NCBI RefSeq assembly: GCF_000379765.1
Contig: NZ_KB903445.1
Span: forward strand, 62,001 to 126,000
From: Flexithrix dorotheae DSM 6795
GTDB lineage: Bacteria > Bacteroidota > Bacteroidia > Cytophagales > Flammeovirgaceae
Length of the DNA: 64,000 nt
Direction of reading: 5' to 3'
Under the pieces are notes generated by a model, which had not been told where the DNA came from, did not search any database, and saw only the letters and a program-made list of their open reading frames with translations. The translations under genes were made by a program, and so were the position numbers. Positions 49,536-60,000 of this stretch are shown in pieces. Every line of letters begins with the position of its first letter. The stretch's first letter is position 1.

Positions 49536-52500
49536 TTAATTCTCCAAATGCCCAATTATTTCCACTTTTTCAATATCTGCTTTTGGATAGAGTAGTTTTC
49601 TCGAAGATTGGGATAAATAACCATTTCCATATGGAAATTCCATTTTTAACTGATTCCCATTTTTAAAATAGATTTTGGCATCATTCCCGGTTTTTGGAAT
49701 AGGGAAGAGGTGTAAACTTGGGTTTTCAGTGTGCTTAAATATCTTTAGCTTTCCATTATTTTGAGCTGATAGAATAATTTCCTCCTGATTGCCTAAAGTC
49801 AGTCTTACAAGACTTTTAGCATCGCCATTTACATAAAACCCACTGTCTTCTGGTTTTAAAGGCTGGAAATTTCCAGTTCCATTTCCTATTAATACCATTC
49901 CTGAAAAAGCATCATATCTTCCAGTGAAAACATCCGGAGAATAAGAATTCCCAGTGGTTACTAAATCCAAAAATCCATCGTAATTCACATCTATAGGCAT
50001 CATCCCGAAAAGTGGAGCAACCTGCATTTCAACGGGCAATGGTTTCCAGGAAAATTTCCCACCTCCCAGGTTTTCAATATAAATACTTTGGAAAAAATTC
50101 GCTTCTGAAATTTTTAAATCAGGACTTTTCAGGTCAATTACATCTTCTAACCGGGCATTTGCATAATCTTCATATCGCAAAAATTTCTTTTTAAAAGCGC
50201 TAACCTGGCTAATCAGATCATCTTTGGAATGAACAGGATAATTAATCCCATTTATATGCCGGGAAATGATCCCCTCAATATCTCCATTGTTATCAAAATC
50301 GGCAGTATGCAACATTACAGGTTCATTTTCTGAAGCCGTATATCTTGAATTTAAACCTAAGTTCCCAGCTATGTAATCTATATCTCCATCATTGTCAAAA
50401 TCTCCACTGGATATACTATTCCACCAGCCTTTTAAATTTTCAAGACCGGTAGTACTGGTTACTTCTTCAAAAGTATTTCCTTTATTTTTAAAGAATCTGA
50501 TTGGTATCCATTCCCCTACAAGGATTAGATCTATTTTCAAATCATTATCAAAATCTGTCCAGATTGAAGATGTAATTATTCCTGTATTCTCAATTTCAGG
50601 GCTAACTTCAAAAGTTACATCCTTAAACTTTCCTCCATCATTTCGGAGCACCTGATTTTTTTGTGAAAGTGGGTAATTCGCTGGAATGACACCACCTCCC
50701 ACAAATAAGTCCAGATCTCCATCCTGATCATAATCTGCACCTACTACACAAGTGCTGGAGATCAAATTATCCGGAAGTGCATCTGGTTGCAATGTAAAAT
50801 TTCCTGATCCGTCATTGTAAAATAACTTATCCTGATAATGGGTCGATTTTTTCTCAAATTCATTTCCTCCATTAGATATGTATAAATCCAGGTCTCCATC
50901 TGAATCGGCATCAAACAAAAGAGTCCCCTGCTCTTCAGGCGTAGGATCGGTGGCGGTAAAAGGTTGTTTTTTAAATTGTCCGGAAGGAGTTTGTATAAAA
51001 AAATTTCCATTAAATGAATAGGCTCCAGTAATGTAAAAGTCTTCAAGACCATCATTATTGATATCGCCCACTGCCAGGCCCGGACCATTTTGGGAAAACT
51101 GATGTGGTAAAAGAGATTGTACTTTAAAATCAGGATAAAGTTTATCCTGGTGTTGATAATCAATACCTAATTCTGAAGCTACTTCCTTATATAAAGAAGC
51201 CTTCCTAACCGGATACCGGCTGACCTCCAATTTTTCTTCTACATTTTCATAGTTCACAAATAAGTTTTGTTCATCCTTAATATTTCTCAAATGCTGGATA
51301 ATTCCATCAGGCCAGATAATACGGATGGAGTCCACCAGCTGATTTTTACCTAAACCAAAATGGATTTTTGAATCTACAGTGGACTGAAATCCCCGGTAGG
51401 GAGAATGGTAATATTCCTGAATCTTATCACCTGAGTATACTGTTATTTCCGAGCCGATTGCATTTATATTGCCCTGTGGGCCTTGAAGCACAATTTCCAA
51501 AAAATTGTTTTCTCCGAAATTTTCCGAATGATTTTGAATAAGAAAAGCTTTTTCATCAATATTATTGATGACTAAATCCAGATCCCCATCATTATCGAAA
51601 TCGGCATAAGCTGCTCCTGAGGAATATGAGGGTTTTTCCGGTATCCATTTTCCTCCTTCGTCATTAAAGTGGATTCCATCTTTATTGCTGAAAATATAAT
51701 TTGACAGATAAGCTCCTTCAATTTGATTTATTTCCTTAATTAACTGAAGTTTGATATCCCGATTAAACCCTTTTGAAAAAATTTCCTGAGCCTTAAAAGA
51801 TGCAAAATCCCGATTGGTAATATCTCTGGGATAGCCGTTTGTAACATATAAATCCCGAAGACCATCATTGTCGAAATCTGCTAGTAACGGGGCCCAGGAC
51901 CAGTCCGTGGCTGAAATTCCACTTAATTGCCCAATTTCACTGAAAAATATCTCTCCGTCTGGGTTTTTGCCTTGATGCAATTGGAATGTATTCCGCATAT
52001 ACTGCGGTTCATAACCTCTTCGTAATTCCAAATGGAATCTATCAAAATTGGTTGATCCAAACATCAATTTTTTCCGCTTGTTGTCTGGAGGTAACATGTC
52101 CAGGGTAATTATATCAGGCAAGCCGTCATTGTTTACATCTGCTACATCATTGCCCATAGCGGAATAACTGGTATGTCGAAAATATTCACCTGCTTTATTT
52201 GTAAAAGTCCCATTCTGGTTGTTGATGTAAAGCAAATCATTGGAAAGGTAATCATTGGAAACATAAATATCAGGCCATCCATCCAGGTTGATATCAGTTA
52301 TTGAAACCCCCAAACCATAACCTTCTATAGTCATCCCAGCCTGTTCTGAAACATCTTCATACTGAAAAATGCCATTGACATTTTTCCCATTGTTTCTATA
52401 TAACCTGTCAGTATTCAGCATTTCCCCTTTCACCCTCTTGGGCCGGATAATATTTGGACCGGTTTCATCTGTCATATTAGACAACATATACATATCCAAA

Positions 52501-53069
52501 TCTCCATCTTTATCATAATCGAAAAATGTTGCCTGAATGGAATATCCAGAATCTGCCAACCCATACTCATCCGCCATTTCCTCAAATGTTCCATCCTGAT
52601 TATTGATGTACAATTCGTTTATCCTTTTCAATGAATCCTGATAAGGACCTGAAAAAGAAACGTATATATCCAACCACCCATCCTGATTAATATCTACCAG
52701 GGAAACCCCGGTAGCCCATTTTCCATTGGTAGATATTCCTGCCTTTTCGGTAGCATCCTCAAATTTAAAATTACCTTTATTTAGGTAAAGTCTACAATTA
52801 GTCATATTCCCAGCGAAAAAAATATCGCATAGGCCATCATTATTCAGATCTCCGGTTCCCACACCTGCCCCATTATAGAAATATTCAAAAGTGATGATAT
52901 TCAGATTTTCATCCTCAAAAAGGGTATTAGAAAAATCAATACCGGAGTATTCGGCAGGTATATAACTAAAGCGTTTATCTTCCGGGTTTTCCATCTGCAG
53001 ACAGCTAAAAATAGTAAGTGCTATTAGGCCTGAAATCAGATAATTCAAAATGGTTTTTGAGGTAATCAA
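49536..53069 (-). CDS. FG-GAP/VCBS-repeat lipoprotein with ASPIC/UnbV domain
   Basis: A 1177-residue exported protein with a lipoprotein signal (LTIFSC, Cys23). It is built of many FG-GAP/VCBS beta-propeller repeats with calcium-type DxDxDG loops, for example 'GDLNNDGLCDIFF', 'FDYDKDGDLDMYM', 'ADFDNDGLRDLYV' and 'GDFDNDGDIDYIA'. In the middle (about 525-610) is an ASPIC/UnbV domain, 'GSEITVYSGDKIQEYYHSPYRGFQSTVDSKIHFGLGKNQLVDSIRIIWPDG'. This CRTAC1-like architecture is frequent in Bacteroidota SusCD loci. Its role is probably binding at the surface. It is the last gene of the SusCD locus, 35 bases after the phosphoesterase. Confidence 0.88.
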   Translation of the reverse strand: MITSKTILNYLISGLIALTIFSCLQMENPEDKRFSYIPAEYSGIDFSNTLFEDENLNIITFEYFYNGAGVGTGDLNNDGLCDIFFAGNMTNCRLYLNKGNFKFEDATEKAGISTNGKWATGVSLVDINQDGWLDIYVSFSGPYQDSLKRINELYINNQDGTFEEMADEYGLADSGYSIQATFFDYDKDGDLDMYMLSNMTDETGPNIIRPKRVKGEMLNTDRLYRNNGKNVNGIFQYEDVSEQAGMTIEGYGLGVSITDINLDGWPDIYVSNDYLSNDLLYINNQNGTFTNKAGEYFRHTSYSAMGNDVADVNNDGLPDIITLDMLPPDNKRKKLMFGSTNFDRFHLELRRGYEPQYMRNTFQLHQGKNPDGEIFFSEIGQLSGISATDWSWAPLLADFDNDGLRDLYVTNGYPRDITNRDFASFKAQEIFSKGFNRDIKLQLIKEINQIEGAYLSNYIFSNKDGIHFNDEGGKWIPEKPSYSSGAAYADFDNDGDLDLVINNIDEKAFLIQNHSENFGENNFLEIVLQGPQGNINAIGSEITVYSGDKIQEYYHSPYRGFQSTVDSKIHFGLGKNQLVDSIRIIWPDGIIQHLRNIKDEQNLFVNYENVEEKLEVSRYPVRKASLYKEVASELGIDYQHQDKLYPDFKVQSLLPHQFSQNGPGLAVGDINNDGLEDFYITGAYSFNGNFFIQTPSGQFKKQPFTATDPTPEEQGTLLFDADSDGDLDLYISNGGNEFEKKSTHYQDKLFYNDGSGNFTLQPDALPDNLISSTCVVGADYDQDGDLDLFVGGGVIPANYPLSQKNQVLRNDGGKFKDVTFEVSPEIENTGIITSSIWTDFDNDLKIDLILVGEWIPIRFFKNKGNTFEEVTSTTGLENLKGWWNSISSGDFDNDGDIDYIAGNLGLNSRYTASENEPVMLHTADFDNNGDIEGIISRHINGINYPVHSKDDLISQVSAFKKKFLRYEDYANARLEDVIDLKSPDLKISEANFFQSIYIENLGGGKFSWKPLPVEMQVAPLFGMMPIDVNYDGFLDLVTTGNSYSPDVFTGRYDAFSGMVLIGNGTGNFQPLKPEDSGFYVNGDAKSLVRLTLGNQEEIILSAQNNGKLKIFKHTENPSLHLFPIPKTGNDAKIYFKNGNQLKMEFPYGNGYLSQSSRKLLYPKADIEKVEIIGHLEN

Positions 53070-53104
53070 AATTAATGATTGATTATGGTTAAAAAGATTT
53101 CCGA

Positions 53105-55051
53105 TTATTGAGAAAAATTATCGAATGAAATATATTCTTTTTCTAATGAGGGACCTTCCCAACTTATTTTTAGTGTTTGGCCTAAAAAATCTTCAAAGTA
53201 ACTGAGTTTGAGTGGATGCTTTCCTTTAGCCAGTGCAATCTGACCGGATTTTGGTTTTGCACTATGGGAGCCATCATTATCTACAACCAAATCATTCCCT
53301 ATTGAAAGTTTGCTTCCATCATCCGAATATAGGTAAAAAGTATAAACTCCATCCTCAGGAACATCCACATATCCCTCAAATAGAAACGCGTAATGATTTT
53401 CCCGATTCCCGGAAAGGGAATCTACATTTAAACTGTACGTTACTCCAGATTTCACCGCTTTAAGTTCTGAAAAGTCAGGAATCTCTGTAAATTCCCCTTC
53501 ATAATAAGAGTATTTTAAACCAGGTTTACTTTTCTTTTTGACAGCCTTTTTTGGAGTAGCTTTATGAAAGTCTTTATCAACTACTTCAGTATAAGCTCCA
53601 TTTTCTGCGAATAATTTTACTTTTACTTTTGTAGTTTTTTCCAATGTTACAGGACCTTGGTATATCGAAGATTGCCTGGTAGGTTCGGTTCCATCGAGTG
53701 TATAATGAATATTTATTCCCTGAAATGGCTGGACTATTTCTAATTTCTGTCTTTCCATAAATATATCATCAGCCTTAAAAGTAACAGCCTCAGGCTGAGG
53801 GTTTATTTCAATTTTATGGATTCCTTCCATTTCAAAAGGATGATCCAGCTTTTCCGTTTTATACCCAATAGTCCAATCTAATTCTAAAGGATCGAGGTCA
53901 TTACAGGGTATTTTCTTTAAGGCAGATAAATTGATATTATATTCCTTGGTAGAATTTGGTGGTATTTCTTCCTCAATTTTTATAATATCCACTGCTACAT
54001 GATGGTTATGGAAAAATTGCCCTTTGAAGATTAAAGGTTTATTCGCAGTATTTTCAACTCTAAGTTTTAGTAAACCTCCTGAAAAAATATTGGAAAAAGA
54101 GTTACGGCTTTTCCCTCCATCAGCTGAATTTAGGAAAACCTGATTTTCAAATTTTGTACTTTTCATCAATGCCCAGGCCATCTGGCTGGTTTCTTCATTT
54201 GAAATATCGTGATTGATAATACCATCCAGCTTTAAATTGACCACAGTGGGCTCTTTTTCTGTCATGGTCACCCAGGTGAAATGATCAAATTGTCCAAATT
54301 TAGGTCCCTGCAGTCGGCTTCCTCCTCCTGTGCTTGCAAGTATATAATAATTTCTTCCTTTTCTTTTTTCATATAAATACCGGTGAGTATGACCAGCAAA
54401 AACAGTAAATTGTCTTCCCTGAAGTGCCTCTTCAATTTCAGTAAAATTATTAACTCCACCATAACTCCAGATAGGATGATGCATAAAAATGAACGTATGA
54501 CGAACCTCCTTAAATTCCGCTAACACTTTTTTGGTGTATTCAATTTGTTCCGGACTGAAAATTACGCCATCACCATCATTAGTGTTGAGAGTAATGAATA
54601 ATACATCTTTATAGATAAAATAGTAATAATCTCTGCCATATCGTTTTAACCATTGATTTTTCATCATAGCATTAGAAAAATCGTGATTTCCCGGAAGGTA
54701 GAAAAAAGGCATCTCTAGCGGTTTTAATATCTCGTGAAATTCATCCCACTCTTCATTAACAACTGCTGAATCCTTAGTATATCCTTCAATAAGATCTCCA
54801 ACACAAATTACGAATTCAGGTTGAAGTAAATTGAGTTTTTCCACTGCTTTGCCAAAAACTCCTTCCCGATGGCCCCCTGTTCGGTCACTTACAATTGCAA
54901 ATTGGAAATTATCCGGATTATTGTGAAAGTTTAAGTGAGTCCAGGGAACTGCTTTTTCAAACTTTTCGGATTTAAATATGGTAATGTCTTTTTGTTGGCT
55001 ATACCCAACATTCCAAATGAGAAGAAACAGTAATAGAATATGGTATTTCAT
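53105..55051 (-). CDS. exported metallophosphoesterase with PA14 domain
   Basis: A 648-residue secreted protein with a signal peptide ending near 'NVGYSQ'. The calcineurin-like metallophosphoesterase domain (about 45-290) shows the motif order VSDRTGG, VGDLIEG, PGNHDF, MHHPIWS and GHTHRY. After a linker with a chitobiase/fn3-like segment (IHYTLDGTEPTRQSSIYQGPV), the C-terminal 130 residues form a PA14-type carbohydrate-binding domain with 'YAFLFEGYVDVPEDGVYTFYLYSDDGSKLSIG'. Combined with SusCD it may remove phosphate from a sugar ligand or bind glycans. Its place between SusD and the FG-GAP gene marks it as part of the locus. Confidence 0.87.
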   Translation of the reverse strand: MKYHILLLFLLIWNVGYSQQKDITIFKSEKFEKAVPWTHLNFHNNPDNFQFAIVSDRTGGHREGVFGKAVEKLNLLQPEFVICVGDLIEGYTKDSAVVNEEWDEFHEILKPLEMPFFYLPGNHDFSNAMMKNQWLKRYGRDYYYFIYKDVLFITLNTNDGDGVIFSPEQIEYTKKVLAEFKEVRHTFIFMHHPIWSYGGVNNFTEIEEALQGRQFTVFAGHTHRYLYEKRKGRNYYILASTGGGSRLQGPKFGQFDHFTWVTMTEKEPTVVNLKLDGIINHDISNEETSQMAWALMKSTKFENQVFLNSADGGKSRNSFSNIFSGGLLKLRVENTANKPLIFKGQFFHNHHVAVDIIKIEEEIPPNSTKEYNINLSALKKIPCNDLDPLELDWTIGYKTEKLDHPFEMEGIHKIEINPQPEAVTFKADDIFMERQKLEIVQPFQGINIHYTLDGTEPTRQSSIYQGPVTLEKTTKVKVKLFAENGAYTEVVDKDFHKATPKKAVKKKSKPGLKYSYYEGEFTEIPDFSELKAVKSGVTYSLNVDSLSGNRENHYAFLFEGYVDVPEDGVYTFYLYSDDGSKLSIGNDLVVDNDGSHSAKPKSGQIALAKGKHPLKLSYFEDFLGQTLKISWEGPSLEKEYISFDNFSQ

Positions 55052-55117
55052 TAAAAGAAAATAATTAAATTATCGAATAATTAGGTTGGATTAAATAAAT
55101 GCTGGAATCCTTATGGG

Positions 55118-55534
55118 TTAATTTTTAGAAAAAAATCTCACCTCATAACTCTGTTGATTGGGGCCTTTTATTAAAGGTTGGAGGTTCTTTTTTAAGACCA
55201 ACACTTTATCATTTAGCTTCATAATTTTAAAGGTGGCCAGAGGTTTTTGATCCGGAGATTTGTAAACTAAAGAATCCGGAGCAATTACTTCAAAAAGAAA
55301 TTCTCTTTTATTTTCCATTTTATGTTCCGAGATTTTTCCGGAATTATGGTATTGGTAAGATCCCCAGTTTGTTCCACCTCTGCGCATGAAATCAAATCCA
55401 TTTTGGTAAGTATAAATGGAATCAACCTGCCAATTTCCAATGAGGAGGGCAGGATTGATTACATTTTCTTCCTTGCATTTGATAAAGGCGATTAAAATTA
55501 GAAACTTAAGGGTTAAGGTTAAAATTCGCATCAT
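55118..55534 (-). CDS. small lipocalin-like lipoprotein
   Basis: This 138-residue protein has a lipoprotein signal (FLILIAFIKC, Cys20). The mature part starts 'LIGNWQVDSIYTYQNGFDFMRRGG' and continues with short strands 'GKISEHKMENKREFLFEVIAPDSLVYKS', 'LATFKIMKLNDKVLVLKK', the pattern of lipocalin-like proteins (GxWxxxS). It lies 33 bases behind SusD, separated by a strong hairpin that overlaps the SusD stop. Confidence 0.72.
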   Translation of the reverse strand: MMRILTLTLKFLILIAFIKCKEENVINPALLIGNWQVDSIYTYQNGFDFMRRGGTNWGSYQYHNSGKISEHKMENKREFLFEVIAPDSLVYKSPDQKPLATFKIMKLNDKVLVLKKNLQPLIKGPNQQSYEVRFFSKN

Positions 55535-55551
55535 TTTATTTTAAGTAATCT

Positions 55552-55584
55552 AAAATGATGGGTATAATTAATACCCATCATTTT
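55552..55584 (-). promoter_or_regulatory. hairpin overlapping the susD stop codon
   Basis: A 14-bp perfect stem (55552-55565 with 55571-55584) around five bases covers the final codons and stop of SusD. No T-run follows in the - direction, so it is more likely an RNA-processing or stability element that separates high susCD expression from the genes behind it than a terminator. Confidence 0.6.
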
Positions 55585-57016
55585 GAAGAAGGACACCATT
55601 ACTTAAATCAATTTCCCTTTGGGGAATGGCAAAGTAATAATGTTTATTTCTATCAAAAAACCTAGGAGGATCAAATTGCCCTCGATCCTCTCCGTATATT
55701 TCCACAATATCAACTATTCCGGCTTTATCCCATCGCATTAAGTCAAAATGCCTTTGGTTTTCTCCGGCAAGTTCAACCCTTCTCTCATGGATAATATCCT
55801 CCATTGTAACATTCGTTTTAGGAGAAAGGTCACTTCTGGTTCTTACAGCATTAAACTCTGTATCTCCATTTCCCCCTAACCGGATTTTTGCCTCTGCCAC
55901 TAATAAATAAATATCGGCCGATCGGAGAATAGGTATATTTTGCCCTCCGTCTAAGCCTCCAGACGATCTCCATGAAGCAAATTTCTGGAAATGATATCCA
56001 GTTTGAGATAAGTCGGTAGTATATTCTGTAAGGCCTGCATCTCCTCCAAGATCAACCATTTCTCCTGGTAAAAATACACTGGCATCCAATCTGGGATCAT
56101 CCTCTTCAAATTCATTAATTAAATTTTGAGTAGGCTCTTGAAAATCCCAGCCTCCCCATGGTCTTGGTGTTGTATAAATATTATGAGTGGATCCTGCCCA
56201 ACCATCCAGAGCCTGTACAGAAAATAGCATTTCTGGATTATTTTCAGTGGAAATAGTAAAGTTATCGGAAAAGTTTTCAGCTAATTCATATGGCCCGTTC
56301 ACTACCATATTCCCTGCCTCAATTGCATCATCAAACCTTTCCATATACATATACAATTTACATAATAAACCATAGGCACTTCCTTTATTGACCCTGCCCA
56401 GATTATCCGCATCTGCCTGATAACTTTGAGGTAAAAGGTCAGCTGCCTGAATAAGATCACTCTCAATTTGGGCCTGCATTTCTGCAATGGTAGGTTTGGC
56501 TTTATTAAATTCACCAGCCAAAACATCTTCTTCCAGAATAATAGGAGTTGCTCCATAAATAACATGCAACCTCCAGTAGGAAAAACCTCTCAGAAAATAA
56601 GCTTCTCCAAGACTTCTGTTTTTTATGTCATCATCCATTACCACTTCCGGAGCATTGATTAAAACGGCATTGGCTCTTGAGATCATTTCATATTTATATC
56701 GCCAGCTAAACCTTAATTGGGCATTATCAGGATCAAAAGTTAATTCTTCAATGGCCTGGTCCTCACCGTGATCTCCAGCTCTCCACTGATCATCTTCAGG
56801 GATGGAGAAAGTATGTTCTGCATGTCCATAATAGTCTTCCTCCCTCAATGGTTCATAGATGGCATTTACAGCAGAAACTACATCACTCTCATTTTTCCAA
56901 AAATCTGCAGAAGTCGATTGTCCATAAGGCACTGATTCCAGTAAATCATCCTTACATCCGATAATAAAAGTAATTATTAGGCAAGTAATTAAACTTACTA
57001 TTTTTATAGATTTCAT
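55568..57016 (-). CDS. SusD/RagB family nutrient-binding lipoprotein
   Basis: From the ATG at 57016 (MKSIKIVSLITCLIITFIIGC) the protein is 482 residues with lipidation Cys21; a longer frame from 57049 adds a Lys-rich stretch before the signal and is less likely. SusD hallmarks: 'TSADFWKNESDVVSAVNAIYEPLRE', TPR-like 'LGEAYFLRGFSYWRLHVIYGATPIIL', and the C-terminal 'IIHERRVELAGENQRHFDLMRWDKA' with 'YYFAIPQREIDLSNG'. Partner of the SusC directly upstream, seven bases after its stop in the long frame. Substrate unknown. Confidence 0.93.
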   Translation of the reverse strand: MKSIKIVSLITCLIITFIIGCKDDLLESVPYGQSTSADFWKNESDVVSAVNAIYEPLREEDYYGHAEHTFSIPEDDQWRAGDHGEDQAIEELTFDPDNAQLRFSWRYKYEMISRANAVLINAPEVVMDDDIKNRSLGEAYFLRGFSYWRLHVIYGATPIILEEDVLAGEFNKAKPTIAEMQAQIESDLIQAADLLPQSYQADADNLGRVNKGSAYGLLCKLYMYMERFDDAIEAGNMVVNGPYELAENFSDNFTISTENNPEMLFSVQALDGWAGSTHNIYTTPRPWGGWDFQEPTQNLINEFEEDDPRLDASVFLPGEMVDLGGDAGLTEYTTDLSQTGYHFQKFASWRSSGGLDGGQNIPILRSADIYLLVAEAKIRLGGNGDTEFNAVRTRSDLSPKTNVTMEDIIHERRVELAGENQRHFDLMRWDKAGIVDIVEIYGEDRGQFDPPRFFDRNKHYYFAIPQREIDLSNGVLLQNDGY

Positions 57017-57055
57017 ATCTTTTGCTTTTCTTTTAATTTTTTTCACCATTTTCCA

Positions 57056-60000
57056 TTAAAAATCCAGAGTAGCACCGAATAACCAGGTTCTTGCCTGTGG
57101 ATATTGCGCATAGTCCACACCAAGCTGTTTGTTACCATCGATATAACCGAGTTCAGGGTCAATCCCTGAATAATCTGTAATGGTGAACACATTTTGGCCG
57201 GTTACATAAAATCGTGCTTTCGAAACTCCTACCTTCTCACTAATAGCACCCGGAATTGTATAGCCCAGCGTTAAATTTTTAAGTCTGAAAAAACCTCCTT
57301 TTTCAATGAATAAGGTTGAAGTTCGGTGATTGAGATTATCTCTTGCAGTAGTCATCCTTGGAATGGAGTTGCTGGTACCCTCTCCACGCCACCGGTTAGC
57401 AGTTTCGGCATACATATTATAGGGGTAGGTAGGATCCAAGCCCTGCATGCGGTCCCCGTTATAAATATCCTTACCAGCCTCTCCGAGGAAAAACATATTC
57501 AAATCAAATCCCTTAAAAGCAAATGCAGCATTTAAACCATAGGTGATATCAGGGAAAGCATCACCAATAATCTGCCTGTCATTATCGTCAATAATGCCAT
57601 CATTGTTTAAATCTACAAATTTTGTGTCTCCAGGCTGGATCAAACCATCCTCTCGTCTACTATCGTTGGAAATGGAAGGATCACTATCAATTTCTCCCTG
57701 GTTTTGGTATAAACCATCGGCAACCCAACCATAAAACACACCAATAGGATGACCTACATAAGTTCTGGCAATTTCCTGATTAGGTCTTCCATACCTTTGG
57801 GATTCAAGAAAAGGAACATTCAATTTGGTAACCTCATTGGTAATAAAAGAGGCATTTCCATTAATGTTGTAGGTAAATTCTCCAGAACTGTTCCTATATC
57901 CCAACTCAAGCTCCAAGCCCTGATTCCGCAATTCACCAGCATTTCTATCTGGAACATCAGTATTTCCCTGTGAACCAATGGAAGGAACAGGAAGTAACAT
58001 ATTCTTGGTATCCTTGATGAAATAATTAATATTGGTTATAACCTTTCCTTCGAATAAAGAGGCTTCCAAACCAAAGTTTGTCATTTCTGCCGTTTCCCAG
58101 GCAATATCCGGGTTAGGAATTCTGCTTAAGGATGAACCAACTGCTTCATTTCCTCCAAAAGAATATCTTTTTCCTGTGGAGATAAGACTATAGTATTGTA
58201 ATGCAGGTACTTTTTCATTTCCCAATTGGCCCCAACCCCCAGTAAGTTTTAGCTCATCAATTAATGAGACATTCCAAAAGTTTTCTTCAGATATTCTCCA
58301 TCCTAGTGAAAAAGCAGGAAAATTCCCCCATCGATTGCCTTCAGCAAATTTTGACGAACCATCTGCACGAAAGGTCGCTGTTAACAAATAACGGTCTTTA
58401 TAGGCATAATTGGCTCTACCAAACCAGGATTCCAGGGCATTGTAACTTTTTCCACCTCCAGCTCCCGTAATGCTTTCCCCTGCGTCCAAAAAGCGTTGGT
58501 TAAATGACTCATTTGGGAAATCTCGTCTTTCTCCACTAAAATATTCGGTATTAAATGTCTGAGCAGTGTAACCTCCAACAAAATTAAGGTTATGGTCATC
58601 ACCAAATTTTTTATTATAAGACAGGAAATATTCTGTTAGAATAGAATAGTATTCCGAATAATCTCTTTGCAAACGATTCCTTGAATTTGTTCTGGTTTGA
58701 TTATTAACTATAATTTCAAAATTATCCCTGTCATAAATTTCAGCATCAAGACCGAAATTTGCTTTTAATGATAATCCTTCCAGAATTTCCAATTCTCCTG
58801 AAATTGATCCTAACAACCTATGCCTTGTAGTTTGTTTATCCTCATTATCAACCGTAAATATGGGGTTATTTATATCTCCAAATTCACTGCTTATTTGAGA
58901 AGAACTATAAGTACCATCTGGGTATTGTACTGGTAGACCTGGGTGGAATCTGATCGCACTCCAAAGCACTCCGGTTTGGGCAGAGGAAGTATTTAGGAAA
59001 TTTCCTTTTTTGCTAGTAAGTTGCAAATTCTGACCAATTTTAAATCTTTTACCTACTTTGTGATCAGAATTAACTCTGAATGTATATCGTTGATAGTAAG
59101 AGTTTTTCATCATTCCTTCTTCATCATAATAGCCTAAAGAAATTCCATATGATGATTTTTCCCCACCTCCCCTTAGCATAGCATCAATGTTTTTTATCAG
59201 CCCGTTACCTAAAAGTTCTTCCTGCCAATTTGTTCTTTGTGTCTGGTATTCAGGATCCTCCCAAATTGGATTAATGTCAATTCCATCATTGGTGTACCGT
59301 TCGCGCTTTAATTGGGCCAGAGTAGGGGCATCCAACACGTCAATTGTATTAATAGATGAGGATGTTCCAATGTATGAATTCAAAGTGAATTTCATGGATT
59401 CTCCATAATTTCCTTTTTTGGTAGTTATAATGATTACTCCATTTGCCGCTCTGGTTCCATAAATAGCAGAAGATGAAGCATCCTTTAAGACTTCGATTGA
59501 AGCAATATCATTGGTATTAACTGAATTAATATCTCCTCCTGGAAAACCATCGATAATAACCAGAGGATCAGCATTATTTAAGGTGCCTGTACCCCGAATA
59601 CGTATTGAACTTTCAGATCCTGGTGCCCCCCCATTTCGAACCACCTGGATTCCAGATGCTCTTCCCTGGAGAACATCGGAAGCTCCAGAAACTGGTAAAT
59701 TTTGAAAATCCTCTCCTTTAACAGAAGATATTGCTCCTGTTACATCCCGTTTTTCTTGTTGTCCGTATCCCACAACCACCAGTTCATCAAGTTGAGCAAC
59801 ATCAGGTTGCAAAGTCATGTTTATTTCAGTTTGGTTTTCAATGACCACTTCCTGAGTCACAAAACCAATATAGCTAAATTGAAGGGTGGATCCTTCGGGA
59901 GCATCAATTCTATATTTACCATCAATATCTGTTACCGTTCCTGAATTTGTTCCTTTTATCAAAATACTTACCCCTGGCAAAGGTTCATTATCTTCAGCTG

